From Piliocolobus tephrosceles (taxonomy: Eukaryota; Chordata; Mammalia; Primates; Cercopithecidae), in contig NC_045441.1 of the NCBI RefSeq assembly GCF_002776525.5, positions 117,931,431-117,995,430 of the forward strand: 64,000 nucleotides of DNA, given 5' to 3'. The first letter of the stretch is position 1, and each line of letters starts with the position of its first letter. The position numbers and the translations under genes were made by a program. Positions 44,701-52,608 of this stretch are shown here, piece after piece. A model generated the notes under the pieces. It worked only from the letters and a program-made list of their open reading frames with translations. It was not told where the DNA came from and made no database searches.

Positions 44701-47700
44701 GGATAAAGCCAGAGTGGGGAGGCTCCCGCCCTGCCAACTTCCATCCCGGAACCTGTGCTGACTGGTCTCTCTCCCTAGGTGACTATGAGGTCTCCATCAA
44801 GTTCAATGATGAGCACATCCCAGACAGCCCCTTCGTGGTGCCCGTGGCCTCCCTCTCGGATGACGCTCGCCGTCTCACCGTCACCAGCCTCCAGGTTTGT
44901 GCCCAGGGTGGGGGTGGAGGGTTTCTGCTATCTGAGAGATGGGTAAGAGTTGAGGACAGCAGGTCCATGGGGCCAGGGATTTAGCAGTGACCGTGGAAGG
45001 TCGTTAGAAGTCCCTTCCCGTAAGGCACAAGGCAGGGCCCTTGGGGACGGTGGGCTCTGACCCTGTGAGCTAGCCCCTACACTCAGGCGTGCCACGCCTC
45101 ATTCTGCCTTTCTCAGGGTGGGTCTGCCTGTCCTACTGCTACCTGCCATTTCTTGTTTGTTCCACCGTCTCCTGTTCTAAGAATGCTAGATGCCAACATT
45201 TATAAGAATGAGAGTATAAAATCTAACAAACTAAGAGTAAACCAGTTTGCGGAAAGGGTGTGAGAGGCTCCTCTGAAGGGAATGCCTATGGCCTGCAGAG
45301 CCTGGGCTGCATCCTCTCCAGGCCGATGGGGGCCTGGCTTGCTTTCTCTTGCTGCTGACTTCTAGAGATGTGGTATCTTCCTTTCATTCTGTCATAGCGG
45401 ACATGTGCAAGGAAGGCTCTCAGCAAGTCACACTGAAACATGCAAACCAGGGGGCCAGGTGTCCAGGGGACACACTGTAAAGGAGCTTCTGCATAAGGGG
45501 CATAGACCAGGCCTCACCCCAGCTCCTTATCCCACGTACCTCCTGGCTGCCCCTCAGGGTGGCCACATTAGCCAGCCCATCCAGGGTCCTTGTGCATCTC
45601 CTCCTCCCACTCCTGAACCCGGTTCCCCAGTGCAGGCTCCAGTCCCTCCCCCAGAGCCCTTCTGTGCTTCTTCTGGGTCCTCCCTGTTGATCCACCTCCT
45701 CCAGGAAGCTTTCCCAGGCCAGTCCAGCCAAACTCAGCTTCCTACCTCAGAGCTCTCTGGCACCACCAGCCCACAGAGCCCATCAGGCACTTGCCCTCTG
45801 CTCTCAGCCTGCTTCACACAGAGTGGGGCCCTTCCTTCCTCAGCCAGGACAGGGCACATCACCTCTCATCTCCCACACACCAAGCACAGCTAGGATAGCA
45901 GGTGCACGCATAGGGTTGCATACCAGACCCTGGCTCCTCCTGCTCCCAGGCTGGTCTGGCAGGCAGGGGCCAGGCTGGGCGTAGGGTGGTGGCAGCCTTT
46001 GGGCTGGGCTTACGGTGAGCACCATGTGGGGCTTCAGAGAAGACTGCTCCAGCCCTGGTCTCCCAGGAGTCTGAGCATCCTCCTCGGCCTTTGCAGGAGA
46101 CGGGGCTCAAGGTGAACCAGCCAGCGTCCTTTGCGGTGCAGCTGAACGGCGCACGGGGCGTGATTGATGCCCGGGTGCACACACCCTCGGGGGCTGTGGA
46201 GGAGTGCTATGTCTCTGAGCTAGACAGTGGTGAGCTGGCCCTGCCCCTGCCAACCCCCTGCTGGGCTGGGGCCTTCTATGAAGGGGAGGGGAAGGATGGA
46301 GGGTAAGCCACCAACCCTCTATCCACAGACAAGCATACCATCCGCTTCATCCCCCACGAGAATGGCGTCCACTCCATCGATGTCAAGTTCAATGGTGCCC
46401 ACATCCCTGGAAGTCCCTTCAAGATCCGCGTTGGGGAGCAGAGCCAGGCTGGGGACCCAGGCTTGGTGTCAGCCTATGGTCCTGGACTCGAGGGAGGCAC
46501 TACCGGTGAGTGCCTGGAGCTGGGGAACAGGGTGACTTCTAGGAGTGCTTGGCCACTAGTCTGTTGTTGCCTTGCTCCAGAGGCAGGAGCCCTGCTTCCT
46601 GAGCCACGAGTCCCCACAGAGGCTGTCCAGGGGGCTGGAGCCCAGCCCCTCTTGGGCCACAAGCTCTTCCTACTCTCAGCCTTGCTACCTCTGGCCCTTA
46701 GGTGTGTCATCAGAGTTCATCGTGAACACCCTGAACGCCGGCTCGGGGGCCTTGTCTGTCACCATTGATGGCCCCTCCAAGGTGCAGCTGGACTGTCGGG
46801 AGTGTCCTGAGGGCCACGTGGTCACTTACACTCCCATGGCCCCTGGCAACTACCTCATTGCCATCAAGTATGGTGGCCCCCAGCACATCGTGGGCAGCCC
46901 CTTCAAGGCCAAGGTCACCGGTGAGTGCTGGCTTCAGGGAGGTCCATCCAACCTGCAGCCCAGTCCAGCCTGGAGGGCTCCGGTGGCCACGCACATCCAG
47001 ACCATAGTCTGACCCCAGACATCATGGTCAGTTTACCAGGGCTAGAGGTGGGCCTGGCTCTACACAGCACACATTCTGTGGAGTCAGGCATGATGGTGTA
47101 AAAGTCCCATTCTTCCTCTCCATCGCGGCCGCTGACTCCTTCAGCTCTGGCCTGCGCTGGCTCCTCAGGCTCTAGCATCACTTTCTTCCCTCCTGGCTTC
47201 CCGTATTCCTCGGCTCCAAAGAAGACACAGTCAGTATTGAGCAAGCTCCCCTCCTGAGGCTGTGTGTAGGATGAGTTGGGTGGGTGTGCCTTTGCAAAGT
47301 GACTCTAATCCTGTGAGTTAGCCTGAGTTCCCAAAGCCTGCAAGGGTGAGGGGCACAGCGTCTGAGGCCCCAGCCCTGGGGTGGAGCACCAGTTGGAGCT
47401 GGCAGCTCAGGGCCCTGGCTGGGGATGGGGCTGTGCTCCTAGAGTGGCCCTTGGAGGAATTTGGGGGGAGCCCCGAATGCAGGCAGTGAGTCCCACAGGG
47501 TGGCAGTGCTGGCCGAGGGTCCCCTGCCTGGGGAAGAACAGGAAGCCCTTCTGACCAGGTTTGCGCCCCCTCCACCCGCCCCTCAGGTCCGAGGCTGTCT
47601 GGAGGCCACAGCCTTCACGAAACATCCACCGTTCTGGTGGAGACTGTGACCAAGTCTTCCTCAAGCCGGGGCTCCAGCTACAGCTCCATCCCCAAGTTCT

Positions 47701-48101
47701 CCTCGGATGCCAGCAAGGTGGTGACTCGGGGCCCTGGGCTGTCCCAGGCCTTCGTGGGCCAGAAGAACTCCTTCACCGTGGACTGCAGCAAAGCAGGCAG
47801 GTGGCGGGGGGAGGGCGTCTCCCGGGGTGCCAGCAAGAGGCCGTCGGGGAGCAGGGTGCGGGTCACAGTAGGGACTCCCTGGTGTGAGCCCGTCCCTCTG
47901 CCTCCCTCTCCAGGCACCAACATGATGATGGTGGGCGTGCACGGCCCCAAGACCCCCTGTGAGGAGGTGTACGTGAAGCACATGGGAAACCGGGTGTACA
48001 ATGTCACCTACACCGTCAAGGAGAAAGGGGACTACATCCTCATCGTCAAGTGGGGTGACGAAAGTGTCCCTGGAAGCCCCTTCAAAGTCAAGGTCCCTTG
48101 A
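19901..48101 (+). CDS. FLNC: filamin C, complete, 48 coding exons, 2725 aa
   Basis: Filamin C is a dimeric actin crosslinker of striated muscle. It acts at Z-discs, myotendinous junctions and intercalated discs and binds actin, sarcoglycans, myotilin, FATZ and Xin proteins (family knowledge). From ATG 19901 to TGA 48099-48101 I placed 48 exons. Their lengths add to 8178 nt, exactly 2725 codons plus stop, equal to the human long isoform, and all splice phases agree. Order: actin-binding domain with two CH domains, Ig-like filamin repeats 1-15, hinge 1 (exon 31), repeats 16-23 with a FLNC-specific insertion in repeat 20, hinge 2, and dimerising repeat 24. All introns fit GT-AG except the last, which needs a GC donor. 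No frameshift or stop was seen, so the gene looks intact. Exon coordinates are in the block entries. Confidence 0.97.
20253..24539 (+). other. FLNC intron 1
   Basis: 4.3 kb, GC-rich and largely free of repeats until an L1M fragment at 23905-24205. The long non-repetitive part (20.3-23.8 kb) includes E-box and GATA-like motifs near 21,996-22,024 and may be regulatory. No exon is supported. Confidence 0.65.
23905..24205 (+). repeat. L1M 3'-end fragment
   Basis: The 'tgtgattccatttatataaca ... ggttgttgcttgggatgg ... atgtcaatcatagctcagta' pattern is an ancient LINE-1 3' end. The boundaries are approximate. Confidence 0.7.
24789..26368 (+). other. FLNC intron 2
   Basis: About 1.6 kb. A MIR lies at about 24975-25150. 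The rest is unique GC-rich sequence without a supported gene. Confidence 0.65.
24975..25150 (+). repeat. MIR-like SINE
   Basis: 'cccttattttacagacaaggac ... cccagagagggctggtgactta' is the MIR core pattern. Confidence 0.65.
26848..33848 (+). CDS. FLNC: FLNC exons 5-20: filamin repeats 1-8
   Basis: Exons: 26848-26966, 27198-27275, 27477-27639, 27807-28007, 29312-29449, 29839-29965, 30113-30249, 30450-30643, 30734-30847, 31812-31955, 32156-32279, 32377-32537, 32811-32901, 32990-33159, 33378-33495 and 33586-33848. They encode residues 284-1064. Each Ig-like repeat shows the family signature: a YGPG or GPGLE turn near its start, DGTxxVxYxP in the middle and (P)xSPFxVxV at its end (for example [19 protein letters not shown] and KSPFVVNVA). 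Intron positions vary within repeats. Exons 9 and 10 join through a split AAG codon, as do 19 and 20. Confidence 0.95.
28008..29311 (+). other. FLNC intron 8, containing a minisatellite
   Basis: 1.3 kb between exons 8 and 9. Its middle (about 28505-28960) is an old tandem repeat, described separately. No coding signal. Confidence 0.7.
28505..28960 (+). repeat. diverged minisatellite, about 37-bp unit, about 12 copies
   Basis: The core TCTGTGGCAGG or a close variant recurs near 28553, 28591, 28631, 28669, 28705, 28737, 28775, 28813, 28850, 28885 and 28922, a spacing of 32-40 bp. Many units also share TTGCCTGTGTTC before the core. The copies are too diverged to be a recent expansion. Confidence 0.7.
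30848..31811 (+). other. FLNC intron 13
   Basis: 964 bp holding the Alu at 31028-31297. The AT-rich stretch after it shows nothing recognisable. Confidence 0.65.
31028..31297 (-). repeat. Alu with internal deletion, FLNC intron 13
   Basis: A minus-strand Alu. The normal 'attttttgtatttttagtagagacggggtttcacc' part is collapsed to 'aatcttttttagtagagacc', so about 20-30 bp are missing. Confidence 0.9.
33849..34240 (+). other. FLNC intron 20 with a MIR
   Basis: 392 bp. 'agcctggccttggagtcagacctgggcttgaa' at about 34025-34135 is a MIR in + orientation. Nothing else. Confidence 0.65.
34241..34838 (+). CDS. FLNC: FLNC exon 21: large exon across repeats 9-11
   Basis: At 598 nt this is the largest FLNC coding exon, residues 1065-1263. 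It begins [11 protein letters not shown], runs through two complete strand-turn patterns ([11 protein letters not shown] and [11 protein letters not shown]) and ends inside GVEPHG of repeat 11. Neighbouring repeats are split over two or three exons, so several introns are missing here relative to the rest of the gene. Confidence 0.95.
34839..35571 (+). other. FLNC intron 21
   Basis: 733 bp with the GA-rich minisatellite close to its 3' end. Otherwise unique. Confidence 0.65.
35416..35514 (+). repeat. purine-rich GAGAGG minisatellite in FLNC intron 21
   Basis: About 100 nt of almost pure purine made of gggagaggag / gggggagagg units. Minus-strand frames through it read as Ser/Leu/Pro repeats and are spurious. 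Confidence 0.85.
35572..39138 (+). CDS. FLNC: FLNC exons 22-30: repeats 11-15, with a 24-nt microexon
   Basis: Exons: 35572-35745, 35868-36030, 36311-36471, 37255-37422, 37503-37626, 38117-38273, 38349-38538, 38733-38756 and 38891-39138, residues 1264-1733. The signatures [48 protein letters not shown] and [12 protein letters not shown] mark five successive Ig repeats. Exon 29 (38733-38756) codes only for SIGGHGL plus split codons. Exon 30 ends at the last strand of repeat 15 (NSPFHVL), immediately before hinge 1. Confidence 0.95.
36472..37254 (+). other. FLNC intron 24
   Basis: 783 bp. An unusually AT-rich stretch (about 36885-37020) sits in an otherwise GC-rich gene. It may be an old repeat that I cannot name. 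Confidence 0.5.
37627..38116 (+). other. FLNC intron 26
   Basis: 490 bp of unique GC-rich sequence. No motif or exon supported. Confidence 0.6.
39552..39650 (+). CDS. FLNC: FLNC exon 31: hinge-1 cassette exon (33 aa)
   Basis: A 99-nt exon, phase 0 at both ends, residues 1734-1766. The sequence is Pro/Glu/Arg-rich with no Ig strand pattern ([13 protein letters not shown], then [10 protein letters not shown]). Because the phase is symmetric it can be skipped without shifting the frame. The human short muscle isoform lacks exactly these 33 residues. The hinge gives flexibility and calpain sensitivity between rod 1 and rod 2. Confidence 0.93.
39963..43419 (+). CDS. FLNC: FLNC exons 32-39: repeats 16-19 and start of 20
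   Basis: Exons: 39963-40062, 40382-40522, 40811-40939, 41034-41207, 42172-42333, 42409-42612, 43048-43200 and 43297-43419, residues 1767-2162. Repeat 16 begins [17 protein letters not shown]. Later landmarks are [40 protein letters not shown] and [14 protein letters not shown]. Repeats 16-21 form the paired-domain rod 2 that binds membrane receptors. The last exon ends CDLNLKIPG, where the FLNC-only insertion begins. Confidence 0.94.
40115..40225 (+). repeat. MIR-like fragment, FLNC intron 32
   Basis: 'aggcccagagagaggaagtgag ... gtcacacaacaagttgggcag' is typical of the MIR 3' half. Confidence 0.65.
41446..41743 (-). repeat. Alu, minus strand, FLNC intron 35
   Basis: A full-length minus-strand Alu with a T-rich head and GAGACGGAGTCTCGCTC. 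The rest of intron 35 (41208-42171) is unique. Confidence 0.92.
42613..43047 (+). other. FLNC intron 37
   Basis: 435 bp. Nothing recognised. Confidence 0.6.
43556..43798 (+). CDS. FLNC: FLNC exon 40: FLNC-specific insertion in repeat 20
   Basis: 243 nt, residues 2162-2242, phase 1 at both ends. It is almost coextensive with the roughly 80-residue insertion that distinguishes filamin C from A and B. The sequence is Thr/Arg/Glu-rich and lacks Ig signatures ([33 protein letters not shown]). This segment directs Z-disc targeting and binds Xin and aciculin (established knowledge). Confidence 0.93.
43993..46920 (+). CDS. FLNC: FLNC exons 41-46: rest of repeat 20 to repeat 23
   Basis: Exons: 43993-44262, 44355-44492, 44779-44894, 46097-46229, 46329-46505 and 46702-46920, residues 2243-2593. 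Landmarks: [64 protein letters not shown] and [13 protein letters not shown]. Repeats 21-23 carry the main beta-integrin, glycoprotein Ib and sarcoglycan-type ligand grooves in filamins. Confidence 0.94.
44895..46096 (+). other. FLNC intron 43
   Basis: 1.2 kb of unique sequence with no identifiable repeat or exon. A long + frame at 45405-45893 lacks splice phase and coding character. Confidence 0.6.
46921..47586 (+). other. FLNC intron 46
   Basis: 666 bp. Nothing recognised. Confidence 0.6.
47587..48101 (+). CDS. FLNC: FLNC exons 47-48: hinge 2 and dimerising repeat 24
   Basis: Exons 47587-47796 and 47914-48101, residues 2594-2725. Hinge 2 is Ser/Thr-rich ([14 protein letters not shown]) and includes the PKC-regulated serine region. 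Repeat 24 follows ([11 protein letters not shown]) and ends [11 protein letters not shown]. The frame demands that exon 47 ends at 47796, so the intron begins with GC (47797-47798). The nearby GT at 47801 would add 4 nt and shift the frame. Confidence 0.93.
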
Positions 48102-48144
48102 ATGCCAAAAAAGTACCGCCCCAGCCTCAGCCCCCACCTCCAGC

Positions 48145-48181
48145 CACACACACATTACACACACACACACACACACACACG
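48145..48181 (+). repeat. (CA)n microsatellite in FLNC 3' UTR
   Basis: About 15 CA/AC dinucleotides, slightly interrupted, starting 45 nt after the stop codon. Confidence 0.9.
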
Positions 48182-48824
48182 TGCCACACCCAGACACACG
48201 CACAGAATCAGACACTACAAACACCTGCCTTGGGGGTGAAGTGAAGGCACAGCCTCCCCACCCCACTGCGCCCCGGGGGTTGGAAGACCTAGTCTGTGTT
48301 AGGACAGTGTCCCTCCCTGGGAATGTGACATGAGGGCAGACTGGGGCCAGGCTCAGGGGCAGAGGCTGGGACATGAGGGGCTGACGAGGCCAGGGAAGCC
48401 CTGAGTTTTCTGGCAGGGCTGAGCAGTGGGAGAGCATTGTGTTGTGGGTGTCTGTGTGTGAGGTCACCCTCAATCTGCACCGCCGGCCAGCCACCCTCCT
48501 GTCCCTGAGGACTTGGTCTGGTCCCTCTGGTAGCTTCAACCCCAGACTTTTAAGGACTTGGAAAGGAAAGCACAATCAGAGAAGAAAACAGCCCCTGAAT
48601 CAGCAGGAGTGGCCTGGCACATGGACCGGCCCGAGCGATGTGTACTCCGCCCAAGCCAGGCTCCCAGGGGGCCTGAGTTCTCTCTCACTGTCTCTTTTTT
48701 AAAAATGGTTGCACAGCTCTGCCCCATGGGGGGCCTTTTTTACACACTGCGAGGCCCAGCTTTCTAGGGGACTTTTGCACATGTCATGCAGCTCAGCTGG
48801 GAGCTGCTTAGGTGGAAAACTCCA

Positions 48825-48830
48825 AATAAA
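48825..48830 (+). terminator. FLNC poly(A) signal AATAAA
   Basis: A perfect AATAAA in ACTCCAAATAAAGTGCGG, 724 nt after the stop. It gives a 3' UTR of about 740-750 nt. Confidence 0.85.
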
Positions 48831-50917
48831 GTGCGGCTGTCGCAGAGGCTTGGCTGTTCCTTGCGGGTGTGCTCTCTGTGGCTGGCTGCCCTCTGGCCTG
48901 CCACACGAGAAACTGGGCCCTGGGGAGGCAGAGGCAGCCTGGCTGTCCCCTGGAAGATTGACCCAGGTCGAGGGGAAGATCCTGGGGCAGAAGTGAGGTC
49001 TGGGATGTTGGCAGAGTGCCTGAAAGAACCGGGGGCAGGGGCTCGGGGATGTGGGAAGGGGTCCCAGCGGGAGGGTTCGTGGACAGTACAGGGTGTGGAT
49101 ACTGTGTTCTACAGTACTGCCCCAGGACCCCTGGGAGGCCAATTGCAGTTCAGCCTGACCTCAAGGATGTTTTTCCAATTAAGACTTTAAAACAGTGAGC
49201 ACTGACTCAAACAGGAATATTCCTCAACCAGCAGGCAGACAGAACCACCTGCAAACTCAGCACCTTCCCCCCAGTCTGGTACTGAATCAGCTTGGCCTGT
49301 TTCATGCCCCTTTCCAGCACTGAGCTCGCACAGGGCTTCCCTCCTGAACTCCTGCCCCAGCCCTGCCCTGGTCAGCTCCCTCCAACCTCCTCTCCATGCT
49401 GCAGCTTGAGGGGGGTCACTTTAGAGAGAGTATGCCCCTCTCTGGTTTAGGGCCCTCTGTGACTCCCTCCTGCTCCAGAGTAAAGTTTCTTCCTGACAAG
49501 GTCTCCAAGGCACCCCAGGTTCAGACAGCAGCCTCCCCAGCCGTATGAGTTGGGCAGCAAGCCCACTCCCCATTGTACCCTCCACCTCCAACCTCCCTTC
49601 ACCACCTCTAGTTAACTGGGCACCCATGCTGAATTTGGGCCCCTTCCCGGAAACACCCTTGCCTCCCCACCCTCTTCATCTTCCTGGCCAACAGGAAGTT
49701 TCCTGGACCCCTCCCTACCCCTCCTGGATCAGTGCCCCTAGCTCCCAAACTGCCCTGGGACACATCTCTAGCTGCAGTTACCACCCTGAGCTGTGGCCAT
49801 GTATCCACGGCTCCCCACCAGATGGAGCTCCCTGGCCCTGGGTGTGAATGAGTGAGTGAATGGGTATGAGTGAATAAATGAGCAGCTGAGTAGCTGGAGC
49901 AGGGAAAAGACGCCTTTCATTCACCTGATCCCACAGTCTAGACCCACCTGGGCATTTCAGCACATGGTGGTGGGCCTGGCAGAAAAACCCATGAGGCCCC
50001 AACTCCTAATCCCGGACCTCCCCACCTCTCACCTCTCACCAGCCTCTGTGCTTCCTCCCTCTTCCCTCACACCCTCCCACACACCCCTCCTCACCCTCTG
50101 CCCCCCTCACTCTCACCCCTAGATGTGCTAATTTCCCCCTCAGCTTCGGCTGCCTCCACCTGTGTGTGGCTGATAAACTCACAGACCTCCAGCCTGCCCA
50201 CTTCCAGCCAGCCACAGTGTGGCCCTGGGTGCTAAGCCTTAAAGGCCCTCCCTCATTAATCCTCATAACAGCCCTATGAGGTGGGGCTACTACCATCTGA
50301 AGAAACCAAGGCCCTGGGAATTTCAGTGATGAGTCTGAAACCATACCTCTAAGTAGTGGGGTACAGACTGAAACCCAGGCGTGCCCAAATCCCAAGCTTA
50401 TCACACATACAATCGCCAGACCAGACCACTTGCACGTCTCAAGCACTCCAAACTCACAAAGCCCATGCCAGACACCAGGAGTGCCGGTTTATTAAAAGGG
50501 AGGAGGAAAGAGTGGCCCCTTCCCCTTCAGCCTGCTCATCTCACAGAGATCACTTTCCCGGGAGTGTTACTCCCATCCATGTGCTGTACAGGCCAGAAAC
50601 CTGGAAGTCACCCAGGTCTCTCTTTTACCTCACTCCCCGAACACGCCACTCTGAAATCAGTTTTGTCCTAAATATCTAAGTATCTCTCGGCTCTACCTAC
50701 TTCTCTGTGTTTCCCATTATCACCACCTGAGTTCTGGCCACCATTATCTCTCACAATGGCCTCCCAATCTGTTTTTTCCTCCCTCAATTTCGCGTCCGCT
50801 CACAGCACAGTCACAGTGAGTGACAGCTCTAAAATGTAAGTTTGGTGATAGCACTGTCTTACTTGAAAACCCTCAGCGGCATCAGGATAACTCTGTCCTC
50901 AGGATAACTTCCAGATC

Positions 50918-51222
50918 CTTTTTTTTTTTTTTTTTTCAAACAGAGTCTCGCTCTGTCACCCAGGCTGGAGTGCAGTGGCGCCATCTCAGCTCACCACAAC
51001 CTCCTTGCCCGGGTTCAAGCAATTGTCCTGCCTCAGCCTCCCAAGTACCTGGGACTACAGGCACATACCACCTCACTGGGCTAATTTTTTTTGTATTTTT
51101 AGTGGAGACGGGATTTCACCATGTTGGCCAGACTGGTCTCAAACTCCTGACCTCAGGTGATCCATCCGCCTCGGCCTCCCAAAGTGCTGGGATGACAGGC
51201 GTGAGTCACCGTGCCTGGCCTG
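50918..51222 (-). repeat. Alu, minus strand
   Basis: A long T run, CAGAGTCTCGCTCTGTCACC and a full body ending CACCGTGCCTGGCC. Confidence 0.92.
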
Positions 51223-51232
51223 CAGATCCCCT

Positions 51233-51850
51233 TTTTTTTTTTTTTCCCAGACAGGGTCTCGTTCTGCTGCTCAGGCTGAAGTGCAGTGCCCTGATCATAG
51301 TTCACTGTAACCTTGAACTCCTGAGCAAGCCCTGCTGCCTCAGCCTCTCGAGTACCTGGAACTGTAAGTGTGCGCCACCACGCCTGGCTAATTTTTTTTT
51401 TTTTTTTTTTTGAGACAGAGTCTCGCTCTGTCGCCCAGGTTGGAGTGCAATGGCACAATCTCGGCTCACTGCAGTCTCCACTTCCCAGGTTCAAGCAATT
51501 CTCCTGCCTCAGCCTCTCGAGTAGCTGGGACTACAGGCGCCCACAACCACGCCCAACTAATTGTTTGTATTTTTAGTAGAGACAGGTTTTCCGCCATGTT
51601 GGCCAGGCTGGTTTCAAACTCCTGACCTCAGGTGATCCACCTGCCTCGGCCTCCCAAAGTGCTGGGATTACAGGAGTGAGCCACCGCACCTGGCCTACAT
51701 GGCTAATTTTCAAAATTTTTTGTAGAGACAGGGTCTCACTGTATTGCCCAGGCTGGTCTACAACTCCTGAGCTCAAGCAATCCTCCCCCATTGGGGAAGC
51801 ACTCCCAAAGTGCTGGGATTATAGGCGTGGCGTGAGCCACCATGCCCGGC
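51233..51850 (-). repeat. old Alu split by a younger Alu
   Basis: A diverged AluJ-like copy (51233-51393 and about 51698-51850) is interrupted by a better-preserved minus-strand Alu (51393-51697). 'TGGCTAATTTT' occurs on both sides, consistent with a target-site duplication. Confidence 0.85.
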
Positions 51851-52392
51851 CTTACCAATTCTTTAACTTTCCTTGAAGGCCCTACGCTCTCTAGTCAGTA
51901 CGCCTTTGCATATGCTGTTCCTCTGCCTAGAACACCGTCTTGCCCTCACTTCTATCCCCTCCGTCCTGCAGGTCCTTCAGGTCTCAGCTTAGATCTGAAG
52001 CAAGCTTCTTGGGGAAGGGTTCTTTGGATGCCCCCTCTCTCCATGGGTTAGTTACCATGGATGTGTGCTTCCATATACTTTTCACATTCTAACCATTAAC
52101 ACACAGCTCTGTAGTCGCCTGTTCCCCTGACTTTCCACCTCACTAGACAGTATCATCACTAACTTCTGCATTCCTTTAATTGAACAAATGCGTATTACTT
52201 GTTAAATATGTGTCATAGGTACATACATACACGATAAAGACCCAGACCCTGCCGATGAGATCAGTAACTGCATCTCTTCTCTGGGATCTCGGCGTCTAAA
52301 CAGCGCCAGGTTCAAATCGCTTGTTGAACGAATGAACCAAGGAAGGAGTGAATGAACGAATGAATGCCCACGAAGGACGTGGTGCCGCGCAG

Positions 52393-52600
52393 CCTTCTGG
52401 GAATCGTAGTCCCCTGCTTCGGGCCTGTCTTTATGGCGCAGGCGTATTCACGTGGAGGCCGTGTTGCTGTTCATGCGCATGTCCGGGAATGCGGCTCGGA
52501 GAACTGCGCATGCCCGAAGGAGGGGTGGGGCCGACGGGGAGCCGTACGGCGGAGGCGGGGCTTCAGTGGCTTTTGGTGCTCTTGGGTGAGCTCTGCCCGG
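52393..52600 (+). promoter_or_regulatory. ATP6V1F promoter: ZNF143 and NRF1-type motifs
   Basis: 52394-52413, read on the minus strand, gives GGGACTACGATTCCCAGAAG, the long ZNF143/THAP11-type motif. Three NRF1-like sites follow: GGCGCAGGCG (52435), ATGCGCATGT (52473) and CTGCGCATGC (52504). There is no TATA box. This combination is typical of housekeeping promoters. The transcription start is probably near 52,540-52,590. Confidence 0.65.
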
Positions 52601-52608
52601 CTGCGGGG

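Larger units (their letters stand above)
48850..52390 (+). other. FLNC-ATP6V1F intergenic region
   Basis: 48.9-50.9 kb is unique sequence with a MIR-like stretch near 50255-50390. 50.9-51.85 kb is a dense Alu cluster listed separately. 51.9-52.38 kb is unique, ending in degenerate GAATGAAC repeats just before the promoter. Confidence 0.65.
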
